Below are positions 12,601-24,600 of a DNA stretch of 64,000 bases, piece by piece. The DNA is taken from the NCBI GenBank assembly GCA_030704615.1, contig CM060732.1, positions 30,485,053 to 30,549,052 on the forward strand, given 5' to 3'. The notes under the pieces were generated by a model. That model was not told the origin of the DNA and did no database searches. It was given only the letters and a program-made list of their open reading frames with translations. A program made the translations under genes and the position numbers. Each line of letters opens with the position of its first letter. Position 1 is the stretch's first letter. The DNA is from Takakia lepidozioides (taxonomy: Eukaryota > Streptophyta > Takakiopsida > Takakiales > Takakiaceae).

Positions 12601-15600
12601 TGATTGATGAAAACATTGAAGAGCAGAGGGGAGAGAGTACATCCTTGAGCTACACCTTGGTCTATGTCAAAGAAGTTGGACTTCTGTCCGTTAACAGTGA
12701 CACAGCTTTTGGTGTGAGCATACAAGTTGTGGACAACTCTCCACATCTTTCCCTTGATCCCACAAGACCAGAGGCGTAACCATAGGCCATCTCTCCACAC
12801 TGTGTCATAAGCCTTTTTGACATCCAGGAAAAAGACATAAGTGGGTTTCCCTTCTTTTTTCCTTCCCTGGATAATCTGGCTTAGAGTGAAGATATGATCC
12901 ACACAGCCCCTGTTTTGAGCCTAATAGAAATGAAATGGTGCTTTATAACGTCCGCGGAAAGCTCGTAGAGCTTATGGGACAAAATGGAAGAAAACATGAG
13001 AGAGGAACAAATCCAGAAACCACAATTAATGAGCCTAATAGAGAAATGAAATGAAATGAAATGGTGAGAATAGAGAGAAAGAAAGTATAAAACATCTGCA
13101 AGGAGTCCTTCGGGAAACCTCTTCAGGAAATATCAAGCTACACCCTGAAGCCGAAGCGTCTGCCAGATCCTCAAAGCTGAAAGATTCTGCCAGAGATTGG
13201 GTTTCTCTTATAGTCTTTGGATCTCAGAGTATGGTGGACAGGAGAAGAAATGATACTCTGTCCTTACTTCCTGGGTGGCACAGGCAGGACAGATTCTAGC
13301 CTTGTCTGAACTGGTGCTCCTGCACCCTGTCTTGTTCTGCTATGTGAGGACAGACTATGATGGCACCCAAGGCCTAAGGTGCCCACCTGTGCCTATAAGC
13401 AGGATACACCATACAACCATCTGACATGCTCACCAAAAGGACGTATGCCCTACTACCTGCCAACCCAACTGAAGACTAAATGGAGGCCAGAACCCAGGCA
13501 CATACCTGGGCATTAGAAAGGAGGTAAAGGATTTTTGATTCAAGTTCTTTAAGCTGAGCACGCATGCTGGCATTGGAGAGAGTTAGTTGAATTTTCATTT
13601 CGGCAAGATCAGGTCTCTCTTTAGCAACCACGTTCCCGAGCAGCTGGTCCTCCAAGCCTTCCAGAGTCACAAAGAAGTTGAGCAGTGTCACCTTCACACA
13701 GACCTGTACAACACCAATGCATTGCTCTAAGACTCTGGTAGGAAAATTGTGAAAGGAAAAGGCAACATTGATATAACTTCCTTGACAAAATAAAACTGCA
13801 CATCATGTAACATAAGAACTTCACCTCAATGCCTCAATGTATGGCTCATCCACTTGCGAACAGAACGGAGTTCCATCTGAATGGAAGTCCTAGCATGTCT
13901 AGATCTAGAGGTTTAGTTACCACTCTAGAAGTAAAAGGTCAGTGCTTAAAGAAACGTCACCTCCGGGGGGTAGTGCGGATTTCGAAGCTTGGTGGTCAAG
14001 TAGAATCTAAAATCTTTATGATAAGGAATTATATTGTCACCAATTTTGATCACTTCTTGTCCACCTTGCTTGAATGTCTGCTGTAAGAGAAGGGGCTCCA
14101 AGGCCGGGTCCAATACTTCCAGGATGTTCTCCAGTAGCACTGTCCGCCCAAAGCGGACTCCGTTCTCAAGCGTCCGCAGATAGTCCTTCTCTGAAAGCTT
14201 GATGACGTCAACACCAATGTCCTTGTACATGTTCTTTATCCACTTGTTTGCTTGGCCCTGCAATTTCCAAAAAAACAGGGACTCACTGAGGTAGGGAATC
14301 ACACGCAAGATTGAAAGATTGCATTAAATTTACTACGTCTGGGGGAGACCCAAAGGACCCAAGGGAAACAAATAGAGGGATTTACCCACAAAACATGTCA
14401 AGCTTAATTCATCTTGGTGGTGTCATTTGACACCAAATGTAAAGGTTGGCCATGAGTTTTGAAGACTTCCTCACTATAGCAGAGCCTGTCTTGGCTATTA
14501 GGGTACCTGCGGGTCGATCATGAGGGACCAGCGACGTGCTTTAGATACAATTATGCCGTTGTCCTCACTAAGAGAATCACTTGGCAGACCAGCAATATTC
14601 CATGCACGCATCTTGACAGGATCTTTCAAACATAATTGCAAGTTGGTGTCTTTTGTATGTGGCACCTGCACAAGCCATCAATTGGAAATGAGCTAACAGA
14701 TTTGACCATACTTGGTGTTATAGCCCTTTCTGCCAGCATAATAGCGGGGAGATTAGTAACTGGAGTAGCTACTCAGAAAACCTTCAAGACTCAATCACCC
14801 AGAGAACAGGGTATTTGGTGGACTGATCACATACCTTCAGTTCTATTAAAAGGTTGAGCCACTGAACATTCAGACTGAGCCTGTATGGGGGGGTGAAAGG
14901 TCCAGTGTAGGCAATATGACCTCCTGCCACCGTCACATCCCCAATCACATTCTTCAAGTCAATTTCAAGGCTAGCTATGTTGGCAATCCAGCGGGTCCTC
15001 TCTCCTCCAAGTCCACCAATGAGCTTCCCAGCTCGTTCCAGCTTGACCTCGCAGTCCCGGGCTTGTTGGGCCAGTGCTTCTTTCTTCCCCATAGCCTCAT
15101 TGAGCTGTTCCTCAAGCACTGCTAACTTGGACTCCACCTGCATTGTTGTGAAGTCAATGACCACATCCCATTCCCCCTGGCCATTATCCTTCCCTCTCCA
15201 CCCCCCCCTTTTTCCCTTCTCCTTTTCTTCGCTTGTTTTTCCATTGTCTCTTAAGAGGAAAGGACGAGCACAGAAGTTTCCATCTTGGAGACGATGAAAC
15301 AGGTTCATATCAAACAACCAATTCTACAAAGACAACTTCCTTGACCATATGCACAATCACGTCATCAAGCTTTTCTGTTTGATGTTCCACGTCCTGCATG
15401 CAGGCTTGTGTTGAGAGTTAGTGGGCAGCTTGTGCCCTTGCAGCATCTAGAGGGTTCTAGAAGTACCGGTTACTTGAGGAAGTTAGGCTTGTAACTTCCC
15501 ATCACCTACTCAAGGGAGGTGTGCATCCAATTTTGAGGTGCTTAGGTTAGAGGAAGCTACTTTCAAAGCTTCCTAGGTAACTTTTTGATCATTTCTACTC

Positions 15601-18600
15601 TTAACATGAGCAGTTAAAGGGGCTGCATTCCCTTTCCCAGAAGCTCTCCTTTCTAACTCTTGTATAGCTCTATGTCTCTCTCTTACCTTGCTTACTGTTC
15701 CGCTCAAACTGGGCACTGGGCACAGGGAGTACATTCTTACCTTGCACACATGTAATCAAGACAAAGTGTGGTGCAAGTGTGATGCAAAGCGTAGTGAGCA
15801 TATTATTGGGGCGTGGAAGAGTGTTACAAGAGGTACAAGGTGCAGCATCTGTCAGAATTCAGTTAGTCTTCATTATTCTTTTAGTATCTCTCTTCCCTGT
15901 CCAATGATTATGGCTACATTCAAAAGACTAGCTGTTGGAAGGTTTGATGGATAGGATTTGAATGGATTGAAGTATGAACTAAAGAGGATGAGTCACTTGA
16001 GACTGCAAGAGTACAAAGAGAAAAGCCAAGGTAGTTAAGAAGAGAAGCTGAAAGTAGAAGTGAAAGAATTGTCTGCTTGTACAACATATTTATATAAAGA
16101 ATGCTGTAAAGCTAAACAGGCATGGGATGCCTTAGTTGAGACGAGTCTTAGAAATGTCATTCACCTAAAAAGACGTTCTTTTCTACTAAACTGTCAAAGA
16201 ACGATTAATCATCCATTCGGACTTAAGCAAACCCATTTGATATTAGAGAGACCAAGTGTTTGATGCTAGAGCGACCAAGAGTTTGATGCACTTCTATTGT
16301 CATTTTGGGGAGCAACTGACTTCATCTTATTGATGTAGACTCGCACATGCTCATATGCCCATATACCAAGGAGAAGAAATATGGTACTTTACCAAGGAGA
16401 AGAGGAAGACACTTGACCTGAAGTCAGAGAAGTGTATGTGCCTAGAGTATACAAACAATGGCACAATAGCAGAGAGGAAAGTATGATCAAGATGATCAAG
16501 ATGTCATTTTCAACAAGACAATACTGAGAGTAGATAATGGTTCACAAGTGGTACCACTCCAACAAGATGATGAGGAATGTGATGTATTGAGCCAGACAGA
16601 GAGTGCGAACTATCAGAGGAGACCTTAAGGTTTCTTCTGAGATTTCTTCAACAGGGGAGAGGGAAGAGAACTTCCCAATAATCAAGGTCAAGGAAGAGGT
16701 TCGAGAACTTGACGAGCTAGTACATGAAAAATTTGTATCAGGGACGACCCCTACAATCTTGATTATGAGAGGACGAAGATTAGACCTCAAGGACAATTCA
16801 AGACATGTGGGGCACCAATCAGTTGGAATGGCAAGAAGCAGTCAACGCACTCGCTACAGCAGGCAGAATACATGGCAACACAAGAAGCTGTTTGGTTACA
16901 TGGACTACTTCAGGACTTCAGGGATCAGAAACAAGGTTGTTTGAAGGTGCATAGCAATCACGAAGAGTTCAAAGAATCCAAATCACATAGATATAAAATT
17001 CCATTCCATTAAGGAAAAGTGGAGTGCAAAGATATATATTATCCTACAAATGGTAGGATAGCCAATTTCTCATGATCTATCCCTAGGATTTGATTTGAAC
17101 ACTCAAGAGCCTCATGAGTTGTAGACACAGGGCACTACAGTAAGTGAGTGTGTTGAGTGGGTGGCTTGTGTCCTTGGTCACCATCTATAAGGTTCTAAGA
17201 CTAACACCTACTTCAGGAAGTAAAGCCCTTAATTTCCTATGACCTACTCAAGAGGGGCGCACATTCAGTGTTGAGGTGCTTAGGTTGGAGGAAGCTGCTC
17301 TTGAAGCTTCCTAGGTCACTTGGATCTTTCTCTTGCTTGTATGTTTGCTCATCCTTTCGAAAATTGCGTCTGTAAGTATAGGCTAAGCATACTCAACACT
17401 ATTGGTAACCCGAGATGGTTCCTATGCTCTCGAGACTGAAACAAGAGGATGGAATTACACACTTCCTGTTAGGATATGCCCAATTTGCACCTACCACGAA
17501 GTGGAGACATAGCAACAGTTCTTCTGCCCTTTGTACAATGACCAAGATACCCATGCGTTTCTTGGGGTTTTCTAAGTCCTTGGCAGAAGCCTTCAGCTAT
17601 GAGGCTTAGCAGTTTACGTGCATGAGGCACTACAGCTTTGTGCAATGCTTGAGCTTTGACTGTTCTTTGGTTGCTGTGGTTCAATGGACTCTCAATTACT
17701 TCACTATTGCCAGAGAATCCAGAAGGGGTGGAAATCACATCCAAACAAGATCGCAACAGACACATTAAAAGAGAATTAAACTACATGTCAGGAGAACTTG
17801 GAAGGTACCCAATCTCACAACAAAGCTCCATTCTATCAAGAGACATTCTTGGTTCTCCGAGATGATAGAATCTTGCGGCCCAATTACCTTTCGGCACCCT
17901 TATCTCCTTCCCTCCTGAGGGCATTGGTGTGGTTCAGGGTGGGCTCCCACAATCTACAAATAGAGACTGGCAGATGGGAAAACCTGCAACGGGAGGACTG
18001 TCTATGTCCAGCTTGCACAGGGCGCAATCGGGAAATTGAAACTGAAGGACACTTCTTCTATTGCCCTCTCTACTATGAGATCCGTGGGAGATTCCACTGT
18101 CTATTCCGCAGAACTCAATCTCTCACTGAATTCTTCCACTATGAGGATCAGTTGGCAGCTTACCTGCACGAGGCCTTCACCCTTAGACAATCCCGCAAGC
18201 AATAGTTTTTTTGTGGCTCTGGTTTTGCTTCCTCTCTCATGTTTTTTTCCATTAAGCTCTATGAGCTTTCTGCGGACGCTATAGAGTACCATTTCATTTC
18301 ATTTCATGTCATTTCATTTCTTTTTTTTCCCTTTTGTCCCATAGGCTCTTTGAGCTTTCTGCGGATGTTATGAAGTACCATTTCATTGCATTTCATTCCA
18401 TTCATTTCATTTCTTGTTTCTTGCTTTCCTATAGTCCCATAAGCTCTTTGAGCTTTCTGCAGACGTTATGAGGTTCCATTTCATTTCACTTCTTTCATGG
18501 AACACTTCTTTTATTGCCCTCTATATTACGAGATCCGTGGCAGATTCCACTGTCTATTCCGCGGAACTCAATCTCTCACTGAAGTCTTCCACTATGAGGA

Positions 18601-21600
18601 TCAGAAATGCTTGGCAGCTTACCTGCACCAGGCCTTCACCCTTAGACAATCCCTCGAGCAAAAGTTTTATTTTTGGCTCTGGTTTTGTTTCCTCTCTCAT
18701 GTTTTTTTCGATTTTGTCCCATAAGCTCTTCGAGCTTTCCGCGGACGTTATAAAGTACCATACCATTTCATTTCATTTCATGTCCTGCATATGTAGAGAT
18801 CGAGGCAGATACAATTTTGTACTCAATGTAGTGTACTCTAGTTAATTTGTGGAAGAGACTTTCTTTTGAGGACTTCAAGTGTCTTATACCCTACCTGCAT
18901 GAGGCACTTCACCTTCAGATAATCTTTGATGTTTTCTGAAGAGGCTCTCCAACCTAGAGAATCACTTTGTGAGTAGTAGTATGGTGGTGTGATGTGAACG
19001 GGCTCATGGCTGGGGGAATGGGAGAGTTAGGCAAAGGGTGGGAGCCCAAAGCTTTATGTCTAAATGGAAGCCACATGATGCCAGGAGCCTTCCTTTATGT
19101 GAAGTCTGTGTAGCTTATGCTGAACTAGCAGGCAAGGTGGAGCCACCTCCCATAGGGCCTCTGAATAAACATGGACTATGGCTGACCAAACAGAGAGGTC
19201 AACATTGGCTGGCGTTGGGAGGGCCAGGCACAGACAAAATATAAGCATACCTTAAGTAACGATACCTTGTCGAAGGTATCTGGGCTACGGTACCCCACAT
19301 AGATGGGGTGTACCTTGATTCGGGTACACTATCAAATAAGGTACATCCCAAAACGCTTGATGGTTAGCATGTCACCAGATCTGATCCCAGCGCTGTTCAC
19401 TTCCTGTAAGTAGAGTAAACGGTCAGACTACGGTTTCTGGCACAACCTGTTTTCTGACTTGTATTTGTCCAGAAGTCTGGTAACCAACCTGCTTGTCCAG
19501 TAGGAGCTACTAATAGGGGACCATATTGTTTTGGTCAGCCATAGCTAACTTTTATCCTCAGGAAGGTGCATTGTGACGAGTCTTCCAGAAAAATGAAGGG
19601 AAAGCCATCACCTCAATTTATGCTTCAGGATGGTTGTTGGGGGGCCAAGTATTCTATGCCTTTCATTTTTCTTTGTCCAAGAAGCTCTCTGCTTCCTAAG
19701 GACATTTTAAACTTCCTTTTTTTCTTCTTCCTTTCTCATTTGGAACTTTGTTTGGTCCCATATGCTCTTTTGGCCCCCAAAGGACATATGATACTTCTTC
19801 TGCTTTATCTCCATCTTCAGAACTTCTGTAAGAATGCGAACTTAAGAAACAAGACGTTAATTGTACATATGTTCTATGCGTTACATTTAAAACTTCCAGT
19901 GACTCACCAGGCCTCCTCACTGTTAGGGGCATACCTCTTTCAGCTTGGCTCGGGCACCATTCAGCTCAATCATGACTTCATCCAGCTGGGCTTGAGCATC
20001 TGCCAACATTGCTCGCTTGGGGGCTACCTCTTTGCACACCAGATAGTACGAGTGCATGGCCCTAGCCCACATGCAAATGGATGTGCATGCTTTTGATACT
20101 CTTGCTACCTGCACAAACAACACTGCTGATATGACCATTTCAAGTCGACTCTATACTGGCAATCTGTCAGCGAATCGGTGCAACTGAACATGAACTCCAT
20201 CAACATGACAAGTAGACCACACATGTATACTCTGTGAAACATATTTCATATTTGTCTTTCAATCAATCAGCTCTTTCAAAACCTCCTCGCCTGATTGGCA
20301 CCATGAAGAGATAAAAAAAGGGCGGACATGGTGACTTGACAACTGAATGTGCATTTCAACTTTACTCTCATGTGGCAACAGCCAGGACATTGTATGACCT
20401 GTTCTGGAGTGAACGATTCCATCGCAATGTATGGTTCAATCTTGGTAATAACTGCTTCAGGTATATTTTCCTTGTCAAAATTCAGTAAGGAATCCAGGAA
20501 CACCGTTGGGTCCGTCAGCATCTTTGTGCTTGCATCCCAGTAATCAGGGATTTTCTTCCCCATCTGCTTTTGATCATAAAACACAGGCATCCAGTTTATG
20601 TCAGACCCAAACCAACACAAAGACTTCCCATCCCTGTTAGTGTAGTACTCTCTTTCTATATTCATCCCTCACGCCCTAGCTAGCTCTTCAGCTGTCTGCT
20701 TGTTGCCTGGTCGTGCTTGGAATTTCTTGTGGCTTTGCATAGATGGATTGAAGCATATTTACACAAGGCTTACCACCTTAGATAATCAATTTGAAGTTGT
20801 ATTGAAGTTTTATGGTTGTGGTAGCTGGTCATTTGGGGGCCCACTTTTCTGCCCTTTTGATTTCACTTTCCCCCAAAAGGTCTCTGAGTTTCCGTGGATG
20901 TTAAAGTTCCACATCCGGTTCAAAACCTGAACTCAATATCCCAGCCCTTTTTTCTTTCGTCCCATATTATCTTTGAGCTTTCCGCAGACATCTTCCTCGG
21001 ACGTTATAAAGTACCATTTCATTTCATTTCAAGTTCCTTTTCCTTTCCTTTCCTTTCTGTGAAAGCAAGCTAATTGGGGTAGTGAGTGGTAACTGCTTCT
21101 TTCCCATTGTTTCATTCTTGTTTCATTGTTGGTGATACCTTCTTGTCCCATAAGCTGATTGGGCCTGCTGTGAAAATTATAATGCTCCTTTCTTAAGCTC
21201 TTTGACCATGTGGAAATTGTTATGTTTCTGCAATTTTTTCTTTCCTTCCTTTCTTCTGCTGGACTCTTGGGACAGAGCCCATTAGATTTTTTTCCCGGAC
21301 GTTATAAAGTACCATTTCGTTTCATTTCATTTCATTTCTTCTCATTCTTGGCAGCATATCTGCACGAAGCTTGTCCCTTGACCAGTAGTTGCTTTTGGGC
21401 TGCTTCTGGCTTCAGTCTTTGCCTTTTTATCCCTTTCTTGTTTCTTGTTTTCTTTGTTGGAAAACCACTGGCGTGTGGCCGGGCTAGGAATTGAACCTAG
21501 GACCTCCCCCATTCCGGTGGGGTGCTCTACCACTGAGCTACCCGTCCCGTTCCTTGAGCAGTAGTTGCAAGGGCTATAGCCTTGACACCTCCAACACTCC

Positions 21601-24600
21601 CCCTCAAGGCATAGCCCTTATAGCTAATGCCCACCCATTCTGACCACCACCCCAACCTTGGCTCTGATACCATGTTGGAAAACCACTGGCGTGTGGTTGG
21701 GCTAGGGATTGAACCTAGGACCTCCCCCATTCCGGTGGGGTGCTCTACCACTGAGCTACCCGTCCCGTTCTGTTCTCAGAGTGCCGTGCAAGGGCTATAG
21801 CCTTGACACCTCCAACATTCCTTTGTCCCATAAGCTCTTTGAGCTTTCTGCGGATGTTATAAAATTTCTTCTGCTGGACTCTGGGGACAGAGCCAATTAG
21901 ATTTTTTATTTTGGGCACACGCAAATGGAATGTGAAAGGGTTCCTTCCTCACAACCAATATTTTGAAGAAAAAGAGAAACAAAAAGAAATGAAATGGTAC
22001 GCCACGGAAAGCTCAAAGAGCTTATGGGACAAAAGGGAAAAACAAGAAATGAAATGAAATGAAATGAAATGAAATGGTGCTTTATAACGTCCGCGGAAAG
22101 CTCGTAGAGCTTATGGGACAAAATGGAAGAAAACATGAGAGAGGAACAAATCCAGAAACCACAATTAATGTTCTAGCGATTGTCTAAGGGTGAAGGCCTC
22201 GTGTAGGTAGGCTGCCACGCATTTTTGATCCTCATAGTGAAAGACATCAGTGCGAGTTTGGGTTCTACTGAATAAACAGTGAAATCTCCCACGGATCTCG
22301 TAGTATAGAGGGCAGTAGAAGAAGAAGTGTTCTTCAGTTTCAATTTCCTTGCTGCGCCCTATGCAAGCTGGACATAGGCGGTCCTCCCGTTGCAGGTTTT
22401 CCCATCTGCCAGTCTCTATCTGTAGGGGGCTAGAGGCTAATGTCAGCAAATGTGCAGTGGTAGCATTCAACGACAGAGGAGAGGGAGGAAGTGATCTTAA
22501 GTGGCAGTGGGGTAGCCAAGAGATCCCGGTCCTCCCTTCCTACACTTACCTGGGCGTTGAGTTCTCCTCCAATTGTAATTGGGATGCACATATCCGGAAA
22601 GTTGTTCAAACTGGCAAGGGCAAAGCTCTGGGGCTCACTAAATTTTTCCACTGCAGAGGGGTCAACTCTGAGGTTAAGAAAACCATGCTTTGTCGCGTTA
22701 TTAGACCTGCCTTGGAGTACGGATCTGCTATATGGGTTGATAACTCCAACCAGGCTAAGTCTCTAGAATCCATTCAAGTGGGGGTGCTTAAGGAGTGTAT
22801 GTCAGCATGCTCCAAAACAGCCAATGTGGCTGTTCGGGGTGAGTTTGGCATTCCGTCCTTAAGCTCCCGACGAGATGAATTCAAGGTCAGATGGTGGGGT
22901 CAGCTGCAACATATGCCCAACACCAGATATCCTAAATTAATCAACTCTATATCTTGGAAACAGGACCGCCCTGTCAAACAGGCTAAGTCCTGGCAGAAGA
23001 GAGTAGAAGAGATCCTCAAGGACCTGGACCTGGATCCGCAAATCTTGACCCTGCTGGATAAATCTGACTTAGAGGCTGTAGTGTCCTCAGCCATGTCTGT
23101 TGCCATGAGATTGTCTGATGAAAATGAAGTTAGGCAGAAAACTTCCCTGAACTTGTTTCCAGTCTGTGACATGGGGGAGGACATCTTGGATGACCTCAAG
23201 GGTCTACCCACTCTCGGCACTAGACTGAAATTTAAACTCAGGGCAGGAAGCCTACCTTTGAACAGCAAACAGAAGCAGAGAGGAAAGGGAGAGTGCAATT
23301 GCCCGTTGTGTGGGCAATCTGAAGACAGTATTCATTTTCTCATACACTGTCCGGGGTTCTCTCACCAAAGAGACGCTCTCTTCAAATCTATTAAGGGAAT
23401 TGTGCCTGTACCCCAGTTTACCAACTTTGAAAGTCTCGAGGCTGAGCCAAAAGCCCAGGCCTAGTTTTTGGGCAAATCACACACAGCAGATTGATGCTTG
23501 TGTGAAGGGATTTCTAGAGGATATCTGGAAAACCCGGATTAATTCTTTATATGGAGGTAAGTCTTACTACCAACGTCAGCCCCTGACAGAGGTAGGTTCT
23601 GTCCCTTTTGTTCCCGCTCAAACTGGGCGCGGGGTCAATGGCCACAAGGCTACGGCAAACAACGTCTTATGAGTACAATCTATCTGTAGGTTGTGGGAAC
23701 CCACCCTGAACCGCCCCAATGCCCTCAAGAGGGAAGGAGATAAGGGTCCTGAAAGGTAATTTGGTCTCAAGATTCTATCGTCGCGGAGCACCAAGAATGT
23801 CTCTCGATAGAAGTGGAGCTTTGTCGTGAGATTGGGTAGCATCCAAGTTCTCTTGACATGTAATTCCATAAGCTCTCTCCGAATGAGTCTGTTGCGGTCA
23901 TGTCTGGATGTGATGTCCACCTCATCTGGCTTCATTGGTAATAGGAAAGCAGTAGAAAGTCCGTTACGTTGAAATAAACTGTCCACTCGAGCATACCAGG
24001 AGTTCCTGAAACCTGCAGCTTTGAGCCTCATAGATGTTGTGAGGGCCCTTGCCACTAGCCCTTTGGGTGGAAGGGCCTGCAATCTATGGAGAAAGATTGT
24101 AAGCCTGAAGTGGACTTCGGATTGCAATGGTACACATGCGAACTCTGCACCTAGGATCTGAGATGGAGTTGTGCTCCTGGCGCCAAGCATTGCTTGGAGA
24201 AAAGATGACTGTAATGGTTCCAAATTCTTTTCCCACCAGGAGACAGGGACACCAGCTGCCCAGAACTCACAACCATAGATGGTAGCAGGGCTGACGACGG
24301 TGTCAAACAGCCACTTTTTGGTTGGGGGATGCCGCAGATGTATTTGGCCTGAAGGCGGACGGAGGCCGCCTTACCTTTAGTCAACCTGTCCAAGGCAGTG
24401 GCTGCAAAGTGAAACTTGGGGGAGTGGAAAACCAGACCTAGGTACCGGTATGATTTCACAATCTCAATTTCCTGCTGGTTGAAGATGAATCTACGATCAG
24501 CATGGCCATTGAAGACCATGATCTTGGTCTTGCTAAGATTGACCTGCATCCCATAGTCTTTGCAGAACTGTTCCAAAATTTTGAGATGGCGTTGCAGAAA

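Larger units (their letters stand above)
956..13505 (-). other. DNAH1: 12.5-kb dynein intron filled with nested retroelements
   Basis: Bounded by the donor of exon 41 and the acceptor of exon 42. From about 1440 to 13330 it is continuous family Y and family F LINE sequence with copia-1 nested inside. Only the ends (956-1440 and about 13330-13505) lack recognisable transposon sequence. Confidence 0.85.
15138..19934 (-). other. DNAH1: 4.8-kb dynein intron with old transposons
   Basis: Lies between exons 37 and 38. Holds a decayed copia element, a 43-bp family F insertion, family Y fragments and a small inverted-repeat element. About 15138-15400 and 19550-19934 show nothing I recognise. Confidence 0.75.
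21455..21817 (-). mobile_element. TRIM (miniature LTR element) with tRNA-like LTRs
   Basis: 363 bp in all. LTRs 21455-21596 (142 bp) and 21673-21817 (145 bp) start TGTTGG and end CAACA. The 76-bp interior has a primer binding site for initiator tRNA-Met next to one LTR and a purine tract next to the other, and no coding sequence. Flanks TTCTT and TTCCT may be an imperfect 5-bp target duplication. A TRIM must borrow all enzymes from another LTR element. Confidence 0.85.

Noticed and set aside
21477-21547. A host tRNA gene with anticodon GGA
   Set aside because: It lies in an LTR, is repeated in the other LTR, lacks T33, has an acceptor mismatch and lacks the long variable arm expected for tRNA-Ser.
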